In this document: positions 56,744-63,432 of the stretch, piece after piece
How positions within the stretch are numbered: the first letter of the stretch is position 1
How the letters are laid out: every line of letters begins with the position of its first letter
From: Pseudomonas sp. ICMP 561
Lineage (GTDB): Bacteria > Pseudomonadota > Gammaproteobacteria > Pseudomonadales > Pseudomonadaceae
DNA length: 64,000 nt
NCBI RefSeq assembly: GCF_002699985.1
Contig: NZ_LKBT01000007.1
Coordinates: 1 to 64,000 of the forward strand
Direction: 5' to 3'
Translations under genes and position numbers: made by a program
The notes under the pieces: generated by a model
The model's input: only the letters and a program-made list of their open reading frames with translations
What the model was told of the DNA's origin: nothing
Database searches by the model: none

Positions 56744-57454
56744 TCAAACCTCTGCGGCGACGGCGGCGCGATTGAGTTCGGACAACGACAGACTGCGGTC
56801 GAACAGCGGTGCCAGGCTCTGGTCGTGGCTGACGAACAACAGGCTACTGCCTGCTTCGCGGCATTCGGCGAACAACAACTTGATGAACGCTTCCCGTGCG
56901 TCGGTATCCAGCGCGGAGGTCGGTTCGTCCGCGATCACCAATTCGGGCTGACCGATCAACGCTCGTGCGGCTGCCACCCTTTGTTGTTGGCCGATGGACA
57001 GTGAGTCGGCGCGGCGACTGAGCATCTCCGGGTCTTTCAAACCCAGATGAGCCAACAGTGTAACGGCGGCATTTTCTACGCTGCCGTGGCGCTGTTTCGC
57101 ACGTTCGGCGCGGACTTTGGAGAAGTGACACGGCAACTCGACGTTTTCACGCACCGAGAGAAACGGCAGCAGGTTGAACTGCTGGAAGATATAGCCGGTG
57201 TGATTGACGCGAAAACGATCACGCTCACCGGATGATAGTTCGGTGAGCTCCTGACCCAGCAGGCGAATGCTGCCGCGATTGGGTTTCTGCACGCCGCCCA
57301 GCAAACCCAGCAGCGTTGTCTTGCCACTGCCGCTGGGGCCTTTGAGGAACAGTGTTTCGCCCGGTTCCAGGCGGAACGCCGGGATATCCAGCAATTGCGC
57401 ATGGCCTGGCCACGTGAAGCCAAGGTCTGCCAATTCGATAAGTGCTTGGGTCAT
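56744..57454 (-). CDS. ABC transporter ATP-binding protein (LolD/MacB-type)
   Basis: A 236-aa ABC ATPase: Walker A GPSGSGKTTLLGLLGG (about 38-53), Q-loop region GYIFQQFNLLPFLSVREN, signature LSIGQQQRVAAARAL (Ile for the usual Gly, about 150), Walker B ELVIADEPTSALD (about 172-184) and switch His in LFVSHDQSL. Its stop lies one base before the permease start. It follows the DUF2796 gene after 74 nt with a short hairpin between. Confidence 0.92.
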   Translation of the reverse strand: MTQALIELADLGFTWPGHAQLLDIPAFRLEPGETLFLKGPSGSGKTTLLGLLGGVQKPNRGSIRLLGQELTELSSGERDRFRVNHTGYIFQQFNLLPFLSVRENVELPCHFSKVRAERAKQRHGSVENAAVTLLAHLGLKDPEMLSRRADSLSIGQQQRVAAARALIGQPELVIADEPTSALDTDAREAFIKLLFAECREAGSSLLFVSHDQSLAPLFDRSLSLSELNRAAVAAEV

Positions 57455-57490
57455 AACCGTCTTCGGAATCCGGCTGAGTGTAAATCAAAC

Positions 57491-57508
57491 GACCGGGCAA
57501 GCCCGGTC
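57491..57508. terminator. Short hairpin between the DUF2796 and ATPase genes
   Basis: GACCGGG (57491-57497) pairs with CCCGGTC (57502-57508), loop CAAG. On the minus strand it is followed by GTTTGATTT, so termination would be partial. It may set a higher level of the DUF2796 protein than of the transporter. Confidence 0.5.
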
Positions 57509-57528
57509 GGTTTTCAACAATAGCTGAA

Positions 57529-58122
57529 TCAGAATTTCAGGCTTGGATTGCTTGGGCGTACTTCGGCACCTGACTGGCCTTTTGGCGAGATCAACTGAAC
57601 CTGAAGTTTTTCGGTGCCCGGGAACGATTTGAAGATGGTCGACAGGTCGAGGGTTTTCAGCACGGCCGGGACCTTGCAGGTGAATTTGTAAGTGCCGTGG
57701 ATTTCGCTGTGCTCGTGCTCATCGTGGGCGTCTTTGGCGTCATGATCGTGATCATGGTCCGCGTCAGCCTCAGGCTTGTCACCGAACAATGGGCTTTCCA
57801 GCTTCTGGGAAACCACGTTGCACTCGGCAGCTTCAGGGATGCTGAACAGGGCGTGGGGCTTGAGCAGCACATCTTTGGCCGCGGCTACTTTGGCTTTGTC
57901 TTCGGCGCTGGTAGCCAGATGCTCAAACCCGACGAGGTTCATGGCTGGGCTGTCCAGTTCGAACTCCAGCGTGCCGCCGACCAGCGCAACGTCCAGCCGA
58001 CCCACACCGTGCTCATGCGCGCCGAGACTACCGTGCTCGTGGTCGTGATCATGCTCGGGGGCCGCATTAGCCATGGCGAGTGGAAGCAGGGCGAAGGGCA
58101 AAGCGAGCAGCAGACGGCGCAT
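57529..58122 (-). CDS. DUF2796 (ZrgA-type) His-rich periplasmic protein
   Basis: A 197-aa protein with a signal peptide (MRRLLLALPFALLPLAMANA) followed by two His/Asp clusters, about 24-38 (EHDHDHEHGSLGAHEHG) and 123-142 (DHDHDHDAKDAHDEHEH). Such clusters bind zinc. DUF2796 proteins include ZrgA of Vibrio and PA4063 of P. aeruginosa, which are induced by zinc shortage. It heads the operon with the ABC transporter and DUF3299 gene, so a role in zinc capture or zinc-enzyme maintenance in the periplasm is likely, though the mechanism is not known. Confidence 0.88.
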   Translation of the reverse strand: MRRLLLALPFALLPLAMANAAPEHDHDHEHGSLGAHEHGVGRLDVALVGGTLEFELDSPAMNLVGFEHLATSAEDKAKVAAAKDVLLKPHALFSIPEAAECNVVSQKLESPLFGDKPEADADHDHDHDAKDAHDEHEHSEIHGTYKFTCKVPAVLKTLDLSTIFKSFPGTEKLQVQLISPKGQSGAEVRPSNPSLKF

Positions 58123-58156
58123 AAAAACAGACTCCGGGCATGACTGGATAAAGATC

Positions 58157-58174
58157 GTTATGTGATCTTATAAC
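58157..58174. promoter_or_regulatory. Candidate operator dyad upstream of the DUF2796 operon
   Basis: GTTAT-GTGATCTT-ATAAC: two perfect 5-bp half-sites around a GATC centre, 35 bp upstream of the start codon. GTTAT/ATAAC half-sites are those of Zur, but known Zur boxes have 3-bp spacing, not 8 bp, so the match is incomplete. Confidence 0.35.
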
Positions 58175-58227
58175 AATTATTGTCGCGGGCGTGAGCTGGA
58201 ATTTGGATTTGGGTAAGGATCACTTCC

Positions 58228-58308
58228 CCGGCAGGAGGCAACTTGTTGGCGAGACAGTCGTTCTGGTTGCGCAGGTCCAACGCCTCGCCAACAGTTGCCT
58301 CCTACCGG
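58228..58308. repeat. REPIN, GGCAGGAGGCAACTTGTTGGCGAG type
   Basis: CGGCAGGAGGCAACTTGTTG at 58229-58248 and the inverted unit with CAACAGTTGCCTCCTACCGG at 58288-58307. A distinct REP type found once here, between the divergently facing regulatory region of the DUF2796 operon and the 64-codon gene. Confidence 0.82.
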
Positions 58309-58325
58309 GTGATGTATTCCAATTA

Positions 58326-58520
58326 TTAAACGCGCTGACCCCAGGGCCGCGCCCGGCCCAGGTCTTGAGCCAACGTGTAAATAATTGCCCGCCCGCCATG
58401 ACTGGTCCAGCGCAGGGTTTCTATAAGTCGATGTTCATCGGGCGTGAGGTAGGCGAAGCCTTGGGTTTTGGCTTCGTGGAGGCAGTCGATGGGTTGGTGA
58501 GAATTTCTTTTTGATTTCAT
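58326..58520 (-). CDS. Small hypothetical protein, 64 aa
   Basis: MKSKRNSHQPIDCLHEAKTQ at the N-terminus, then a helical, Arg-rich C-terminal half (LTPDEHRLIETLRWTSHGGR...). No signal peptide or membrane segment, one Cys. I do not recognise the family. A strong AAGGAG 6 nt before ATG 58520 supports this start over longer in-frame forms. It is preceded by a long hairpin-rich stretch without coding signal (58521-58760). Convergent orientation to no gene; the DUF2796 operon lies downstream on the same strand. Confidence 0.65.
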   Translation of the reverse strand: MKSKRNSHQPIDCLHEAKTQGFAYLTPDEHRLIETLRWTSHGGRAIIYTLAQDLGRARPWGQRV

Positions 58521-58760
58521 TTGAAGCTCCTTACGATTTTCTGGAGTTGCCTTCAAACGCTGCGATTCGAATGGGTGGCAACTGTGCGCAGGTTCGCAGA
58601 CCGAGTCGTAAGGGTCCCGGCACATCCGAAGATGTCCCGCGCACAGCGGCCATATAACTTACAGGCTAGCTGTTCGTGGAAACTTACGACAATCGGGCTG
58701 CGAAACCCGTTCGCTGCTGCTGCAACGACCGGCGCACATTACCGACGCGGAACGCGATCC
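58521..58760 (-). other. Hairpin-rich leader region upstream of the 64-codon gene
   Basis: This stretch has no plausible gene. On the minus strand it holds ACATC-TTCG-GATGT (58635-58622), a 5-bp stem with the very stable C(UUCG)G tetraloop, and CGGG-TTTCGCAG-CCCG (58709-58694), plus two ACTTAC-type direct repeats at 58657 and 58682. Together with the strong binding site at its end it looks like a long structured 5' leader. No -35/-10 pair was clear. 58761-58817 shows nothing. Confidence 0.45.
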
Positions 58761-58817
58761 ACGAGGTAACAACAGCGATTCAGAATGTAGGAATGGTCTC
58801 TGCCTGAATGCCTGGTT

Positions 58818-58906
58818 GTTGGAGCGAGGCTTGCCCGCGAACCAGTTGACTCGGTATGCCAGACACAACGCGTTATCGTTCTTCGCGGGCAAGCCTCGCT
58901 CCAACA
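58818..58906. repeat. REPIN, TTGGAGCGAGGCTTGCCCGCGAA type (copy 1)
   Basis: TGTTGGAGCGAGGCTTGCCC at 58818-58837 and its perfect inverted partner ending at 58906, with an inner region ACAACGCGTTATCGTT. The full 89 bp recurs at 60353-60442 with a few changes in the left part of the loop. Confidence 0.92.
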
Positions 58907-58922
58907 GGATCTGCGCTATTCG

Positions 58923-58944
58923 GTGGGACCGGCTTTAGCCGGGA
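58923..58944. repeat. REP element, GTGGGACCGGCTTTAGCCGGGA type
   Basis: A single unit with one change from the GTAGGACCGGCTTTAGCCGG type, 16 bp after the preceding REPIN. It lies upstream of the 118-codon gene. Confidence 0.85.
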
Positions 58945-59035
58945 AAGGGCCAGTACAGTCACCAAAAATGCCCGGCAGGACAATCCATGCATCCCTATGC
59001 GAGCATGTCCCCCTGCAAAAAAAGAGGAAGCACCC

Positions 59036-59392
59036 ATGTTGCGTATTCGTGGAACCGTTGGCGATTGGCCGGTGGATTTGACGCTGGAGCTGGACGAAGG
59101 CGATTGGGCGCAGCTTGGCGCTCAACTCAAAGCCGCCAAACCTGAAGCCACCGCCGCAGCCGTGGTCAGCAAACCGGCCAGTCAGGACGACAAGATCTGG
59201 CTGATCGCGTTGGATCTGCTGCGCAACGCCGGGCAGATAAATGGCCCTGAGTTGCTGGATCAACTGGAAGGTCTGACCGGCAGCACAGCGGCAGGCAAGC
59301 GCCTGTTAGTGCGCTTGCGCCACAGTTCGCAAGTCAAGGTCGAGAGCGGGCAGGACGCGCCCCTCTACAGCTGGGTTGGCACAGACGCCTGA
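59036..59392 (+). CDS. Conserved hypothetical protein, 118 aa
   Basis: The protein has two parts: a beta-type N-terminal segment (MLRIRGTVGDWPVDLTLELD, about 1-30) and, after an Ala-rich link (about 35-48), a helical C-terminal part (DDKIWLIALDLLRNAGQING...RLLVRLRHSSQVKVES, about 52-105) that resembles a winged-helix layout. No signal peptide. Function is unknown to me. ATG 59036 with AGAGGAAG 6 nt upstream is chosen; an upstream in-frame start would translate REP DNA. It ends 10 bp from the convergent cnoX. Probably the PA4062 equivalent. Confidence 0.8.
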   Translation: MLRIRGTVGDWPVDLTLELDEGDWAQLGAQLKAAKPEATAAAVVSKPASQDDKIWLIALDLLRNAGQINGPELLDQLEGLTGSTAAGKRLLVRLRHSSQVKVESGQDAPLYSWVGTDA

Positions 59393-59402
59393 TGCCGGAA
59401 GC

Positions 59403-60275
59403 TTAGTACAGCGCAGCAAACAACTTGCGACGATAGGCAGTGACCAGCGGGTGGTCGTTGCCCAGCAGGTCGAAGACTTGCAGCAGGGTTTTGTGTGGCA
59501 AGCCGTCGGCGTAGTTGCGGTTGCGGATGAACAGCTTCAACAAGCCTTCCAGCGCCGCTTCGTATTGCTGGCGGGCCAGTTGTTGAATCGCCAGTTGATG
59601 CACGGCTTCGTCATCCTGCGGGTTTTGCGCCAGACGAGCTTTGAGGTCAGCTGCGTCAGGGAATGCCTTGGCTTCAGCCAGGAAGGTCAACTGCGCACGA
59701 GCACCGGCCAGATCAGCTTTGTGTTCGTCAGTCTTCACCGCGTCCAGGACTTGTCGTGCTTCGCCCAGTTCACCGCGCTCCGCCAGGCAGCGTGCGTAAA
59801 GAATCAGCGCTGCGGCGTTGGTGTTGTCTTCAGTCAGAATCTGTTGCAAAGCTGCTTCGGCTTCAGCGAAGTGGCTTTCAGCGAACATTTCCTGAGCCAG
59901 CTTCAGCGGGTCAGCGGCGACTGGCGCAGGCATGACCACGTGTTGTTCGAGAATCTTGCGGATCTCTGATTCAGGCTGCGCACCGGTGAAACCGTCGATG
60001 GGCTGACCATCCTTGAACAGCACAACCGTCGGCAGGCTACGTATGCCGAAGCGGGCGACGATGTCTTGCTCGGCGTCACAATCGACCTTCACCAGCAGCA
60101 ATTCGCCCTGATAACTTTCAGTGATCTGCGCCAGCAATGGCATCAGCACTTTGCAGGGCGCGCACCATTCGGCCCAGAAGTCCACCAGTACGGGCTGGTC
60201 GAAAGACTTGTCGATGACCAGTTGCTGAAAGGTCGCCGCCGTAGCGTCGAAGATGTAGGTAGTGTCCTGGTTCAT
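59403..60275 (-). CDS. cnoX: Thioredoxin-TPR co-chaperone CnoX (YbbN-like)
   Basis: A 290-aa protein with an N-terminal thioredoxin fold (about 1-112; active site W37-C-A-P-C41, cis-Pro loop SLPTVVLF) and a C-terminal TPR-like helical region (about 120-290). E. coli CnoX holds unfolded proteins after bleach stress and passes them to GroEL. E. coli CnoX lacks the full CxxC, but this protein keeps both cysteines and so may also have redox activity. Single gene, convergent with the 118-codon gene. Cytoplasmic. Confidence 0.9.
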   Translation of the reverse strand: MNQDTTYIFDATAATFQQLVIDKSFDQPVLVDFWAEWCAPCKVLMPLLAQITESYQGELLLVKVDCDAEQDIVARFGIRSLPTVVLFKDGQPIDGFTGAQPESEIRKILEQHVVMPAPVAADPLKLAQEMFAESHFAEAEAALQQILTEDNTNAAALILYARCLAERGELGEARQVLDAVKTDEHKADLAGARAQLTFLAEAKAFPDAADLKARLAQNPQDDEAVHQLAIQQLARQQYEAALEGLLKLFIRNRNYADGLPHKTLLQVFDLLGNDHPLVTAYRRKLFAALY

Positions 60276-60352
60276 TGCGAATCTCGGGGGATCTGAATGG
60301 GGCCAACTATAAAGGGCGCTTGGGTTTGCGCAAAGCGATGAGTAGAGGGATC

Positions 60353-60442
60353 TGTTGGAGCGAGGCTTGCCCGCGAATCAGTCGCCTCGGTGTGGCAAGG
60401 ACAACGCGTTATCGTTCTTCGCGGGCAAGCCTCGCTCCAACA
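60353..60442. repeat. REPIN, TTGGAGCGAGGCTTGCCCGCGAA type (copy 2)
   Basis: TGTTGGAGCGAGGCTTGCCC at 60353-60372 and its inverted partner at 60417-60442. It shares the inner ACAACGCGTTATCGTT with copy 1 at 58818. Its right unit forms the 3' end of the methyltransferase gene, including the stop codon. Confidence 0.92.
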
Positions 60443-61110
60443 GGGAATTGCATTTCAACTCGGGCAGCGTGATACAGGCTCACGTGACGAAACTCATGGG
60501 GCTCGGCCAGATCCGGCAACGTATGCGCTTCAAAGATATCCAGCCGTTGATAAGCCGGGTGCTGAAAATCCCGCACTCGCGAATCCGCCACCAAGGCTTG
60601 CCGCCCGCGACTGAGGAACTGATCCAGCAAGGGTAAATTGGCCCGGTCGTAGAGCACGTCAGCGACGATGATCAAATCGAAGCGATCCGCTTCGGCAAAG
60701 AAGTCCGCCGAGTAGCTCAACTGCACGCCGTTCAGTTCAGCATTGGCGCGGCAGGCTTCAAGGGCCAGCGGGTCAAGATCACAGGCCACCACTTCAAGTG
60801 CGCCCGCTTTAGCCGCTGCAATCCCTGCAACACCAGAGCCTGCGCCAAAATCCAGCACTCGCTTACCGGCGACCCAATGCGGTTGCTCTGCCAGAAACCG
60901 CGCCAGCGTCAGGCCGCTGGCCCAGCAGAAACTCCAGTACGGCGGCTCTTCAAGGATGCGTCGGGTTTCTTCGGGGCTGAAGGCGCGATCCATGTTCTCG
61001 GCGTCGACCAGCCACAGCCGCAAATCGGTGTCCGGCAGTGCTGTGGCGACCAGTTGCGCATCGCCAAGCAATTCGCTGAGTGCCTGTTGCAGGTGTTGCG
61101 GTGCAATCAT
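60409..61110 (-). CDS. Class I SAM-dependent methyltransferase
   Basis: A 233-aa methyltransferase with motif I RVLDFGAGSGVAGIAA (about 84-99), the acidic residue VACDLDPLALEA (about 108-119) and DLIIVADVLYDRAN as motif IV. The pattern PPYWSFCWASGLTLARFL before motif I is that of the METTL20/EtfB-lysine or nicotinamide N-methyltransferase-like group; a protein target is likely but not shown. The last ten residues (VGARLAREER) are encoded by the inverted REP unit at 60417-60442, which also supplies the stop. The start overlaps the stop of the lipoprotein gene by 4 nt (ATGA). Confidence 0.88.
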   Translation of the reverse strand: MIAPQHLQQALSELLGDAQLVATALPDTDLRLWLVDAENMDRAFSPEETRRILEEPPYWSFCWASGLTLARFLAEQPHWVAGKRVLDFGAGSGVAGIAAAKAGALEVVACDLDPLALEACRANAELNGVQLSYSADFFAEADRFDLIIVADVLYDRANLPLLDQFLSRGRQALVADSRVRDFQHPAYQRLDIFEAHTLPDLAEPHEFRHVSLYHAARVEMQFPVGARLAREER

Positions 61111-61559
61111 GGAGCGGTTTCGAACTGCAAAGGCCCCAGCGCTTGTGTGACGGGTTGTTCAATACGCATCGACGGCAGATGCAGGATCAATTGCCCAGAC
61201 TTGCTGGCACGGCCGCGCAGTTCTACGCGCTGACCCACCGGGAAGGCTTCCGGATTGAAACGCAGCTGGAAGGGCAGCGACTGATTGTTGCCTTGCAGCT
61301 TGGTGCTGGTCAGCAGTTTCTGCGGACGACCGCGCTCGTCGATCACCAGCAGCGCCAATTCAACTTCGGCGCCAGCCGGTACGCCCAGCAACTGGCCGCT
61401 CAGCTCTCGCTGGAAGGGCTGCAAGGGGCCGGGACCGGCCGGTACTTTAACAACGGGCACCGTGGCAGGTTTGGCCGGGGCAGTGTCAGGTGTCTCATTG
61501 CTGCTGCAGGCGGCAAGCAGGCCAATCAGGCTGAGCAACATCAGCGGTCGTAGCGTCAT
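61107..61559 (-). CDS. YbaY-like lipoprotein
   Basis: A 150-aa protein with a lipoprotein signal (MTLRPLMLLSLIGLLAAC, lipobox LLAA-C18), a Pro/Ala-rich linker (about 20-45) and a beta-rich domain (GQLLGVPAGAEVELALLVID..., LPFQLRFNPEAFPVGQRVEL) of the YbaY/type III secretion pilotin-like fold. Ser at +2 and +3 (CSSN) predict an outer-membrane anchor. Function is unknown. ATG 61559 with GGAG 7 nt upstream. It is translationally coupled to the downstream methyltransferase gene. Confidence 0.82.
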   Translation of the reverse strand: MTLRPLMLLSLIGLLAACSSNETPDTAPAKPATVPVVKVPAGPGPLQPFQRELSGQLLGVPAGAEVELALLVIDERGRPQKLLTSTKLQGNNQSLPFQLRFNPEAFPVGQRVELRGRASKSGQLILHLPSMRIEQPVTQALGPLQFETAP

Positions 61560-61778
61560 GAACAGCTCCAACAAAAAAAATCAATACGAAGGACAGCAGC
61601 AAACCGCTCAATGACGGTAACGCTAAATTACCCGCAAGCGCCGATAAATAGCCCAATGGCCAGCAGTATCGCTGAACACCGCGCCAGATGCGCGTCTATA
61701 TAGCGCAAAGTCCAAGACTTGTCTTGCCAGCGGGATGCGCTACCATGGCGGCCCTTCCTATTTTTGTTGCCTGCCACC

Positions 61779-62243
61779 ATGCACTGTCCCTTCTGCGGTG
61801 CCAATGACACCAAAGTCATCGATTCCCGCCTGGTTGCCGAAGGCGATCAAGTTCGTCGTCGTCGCGAATGCCTGGCGTGCGGTGAGCGTTTCACGACGTT
61901 CGAAACCGCCGAGCTGGTGCTCCCACGCCTGATCAAGCAAGACGGTAGCCGTCAGCCCTTCGATGAAGAGAAGCTGCGCGCCGGTATGCAGCGTGCCCTT
62001 GAGAAACGCCCGGTCAGCGTCGAGCGGCTGGAAGCTGCACTGGTGCACATCAAGCACAAGCTGCGCGCGACTGGCGAGCGCGAGGTTAAGTCGCTGGTGG
62101 TGGGCAATTTGGTCATGGGCGAACTGCAAAAGCTCGACGAAGTGGCGTATATCCGCTTTGCTTCTGTTTACAGGCGTTTTCAGGACCTCAACGAATTCCG
62201 CGAAGAAATCGATCGCCTGGCTCGCGAGCCAGCTAAAGAGTGA
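61779..62243 (+). CDS. nrdR: Transcriptional repressor NrdR
   Basis: NrdR senses ATP/dATP and represses ribonucleotide reductase genes. The 154-aa protein has an N-terminal zinc ribbon (Cys3, Cys6, Cys31, Cys34) and an ATP-cone (about 49-139, [20 protein letters not shown]). ATG 61779 is chosen because the family starts M-H-C-P-F-C. A weak promoter (TTGTCT at 61719, TACCAT at 61741, 16 bp) lies upstream. It overlaps ribD by 4 nt (GTGA), the common nrdR-ribD arrangement. Confidence 0.96.
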   Translation: MHCPFCGANDTKVIDSRLVAEGDQVRRRRECLACGERFTTFETAELVLPRLIKQDGSRQPFDEEKLRAGMQRALEKRPVSVERLEAALVHIKHKLRATGEREVKSLVVGNLVMGELQKLDEVAYIRFASVYRRFQDLNEFREEIDRLAREPAKE

Positions 62244-63385
62244 GTGCTTCGTTGACTGAGCAAACCGCGCTGGACACCCATTACATGGCGCGCGCGCTGG
62301 AACTGGCGCGCAAAGGGATTTACTCCACCCATCCCAACCCACGAGTCGGCTGCGTGATCGTGCGCGACGGGCAGATTGTCGGCGAAGGCTGGCACGCTCG
62401 CGCTGGCGAGCCGCATGCCGAAGTGCATGCCTTGCGTCAGGCGGGCGACAAGGCCAAAGGCGCGACGGCTTATGTGACGCTGGAGCCTTGCAGTCATCAT
62501 GGCCGCACACCGCCGTGCGCCGATGCGCTGGTCGATGATGGCGTGGCGCGAGTGGTCGCAGCCATGCAGGACCCCAATCCCGATGTGGCCGGACGCGGTT
62601 TGCTGCGTTTGATGAATGCCGGTATTTCGGTGCAATGCGGGGTGTTGGAAGACGAAGCCCGGGCGCTGAACAAAGGCTTTCTCAAACGCATGATCAAAGG
62701 CTTGCCGTATGTGACGGTCAAGCTCGCCATGAGCCTGGACGGTCGCACCGCCATGGCCAGCGGCGAAAGCCAATGGATCACCGGCCCGGCTGCGCGTGGG
62801 GCGGTACAGCGTCTGCGTGCACAATCGAGTGTCGTGTTGACTGGCGCTGACACCGTGCTGGCCGACAAGGCTCGCCTGACTGTACGTCCTGATGAACTGG
62901 GCCTGAATGCCGAGCTCACCGGCTTGGCTATGACGCGTCCGCCGCTGCGGGTGTTGATCGACGGCCGATTGCGGGTGCCGCTGGATGCGCCGTTCTTTCA
63001 GGCCGGGCATGCGCTGGTGGTGACCTGCGCTGCGGCGTCAGCCCGCGAGCGTTATCACGATGAAGGCCACGACATGCTGGCCCTGGCCGGCAGCGGCGGT
63101 CATGTAGACCTGCGCAAGTTGCTGGTCGAGCTGGCGGCTCGCGGTATCAACGACGTGCTGATCGAAGCGGGCCCGCGTCTCGCGGGAGCGTTTACTCGCC
63201 TGGGGATGGTGGATGAATTCCAGATTTTCGTCGCAGGCAAGTTCCTTGGCTCTTCTGCTCGCCCATTGCTTGATCTGCCGCTGGCGCAGATGAGCGAGGC
63301 TTTTGAGCTGAAAATTACGGATATACGCGCCGTGGGTGATGACTGGCGAGTCATTGCAACCCCCAAGCTCCCACCCGGCGTATAA
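62240..63385 (+). CDS. ribD: Bifunctional riboflavin deaminase/reductase RibD
   Basis: RibD carries out two steps of riboflavin synthesis: deamination of the pyrimidine and reduction of its ribosyl chain. The 381-aa protein has the N-terminal zinc deaminase (H59-A-E61, C84 and C93 in [16 protein letters not shown]) and the C-terminal reductase domain (about 150-375, [20 protein letters not shown]). Translation starts at GTG 62240, overlapping the nrdR stop. ribE follows after 47 nt. Confidence 0.96.
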   Translation: MSASLTEQTALDTHYMARALELARKGIYSTHPNPRVGCVIVRDGQIVGEGWHARAGEPHAEVHALRQAGDKAKGATAYVTLEPCSHHGRTPPCADALVDDGVARVVAAMQDPNPDVAGRGLLRLMNAGISVQCGVLEDEARALNKGFLKRMIKGLPYVTVKLAMSLDGRTAMASGESQWITGPAARGAVQRLRAQSSVVLTGADTVLADKARLTVRPDELGLNAELTGLAMTRPPLRVLIDGRLRVPLDAPFFQAGHALVVTCAAASARERYHDEGHDMLALAGSGGHVDLRKLLVELAARGINDVLIEAGPRLAGAFTRLGMVDEFQIFVAGKFLGSSARPLLDLPLAQMSEAFELKITDIRAVGDDWRVIATPKLPPGV

Positions 63386-63432
63386 TTTCGGCCTTTCGCT
63401 CAGCGCGCTGGGCTTGTTCTCCTGGAGGACCC

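Noticed and set aside
60409..60636. Plus-strand frames over 60275-60636 and 58856-59035 that would give longer proteins.
   Set aside because: They consist mainly of REP DNA translated in passing and have no binding site at the start.
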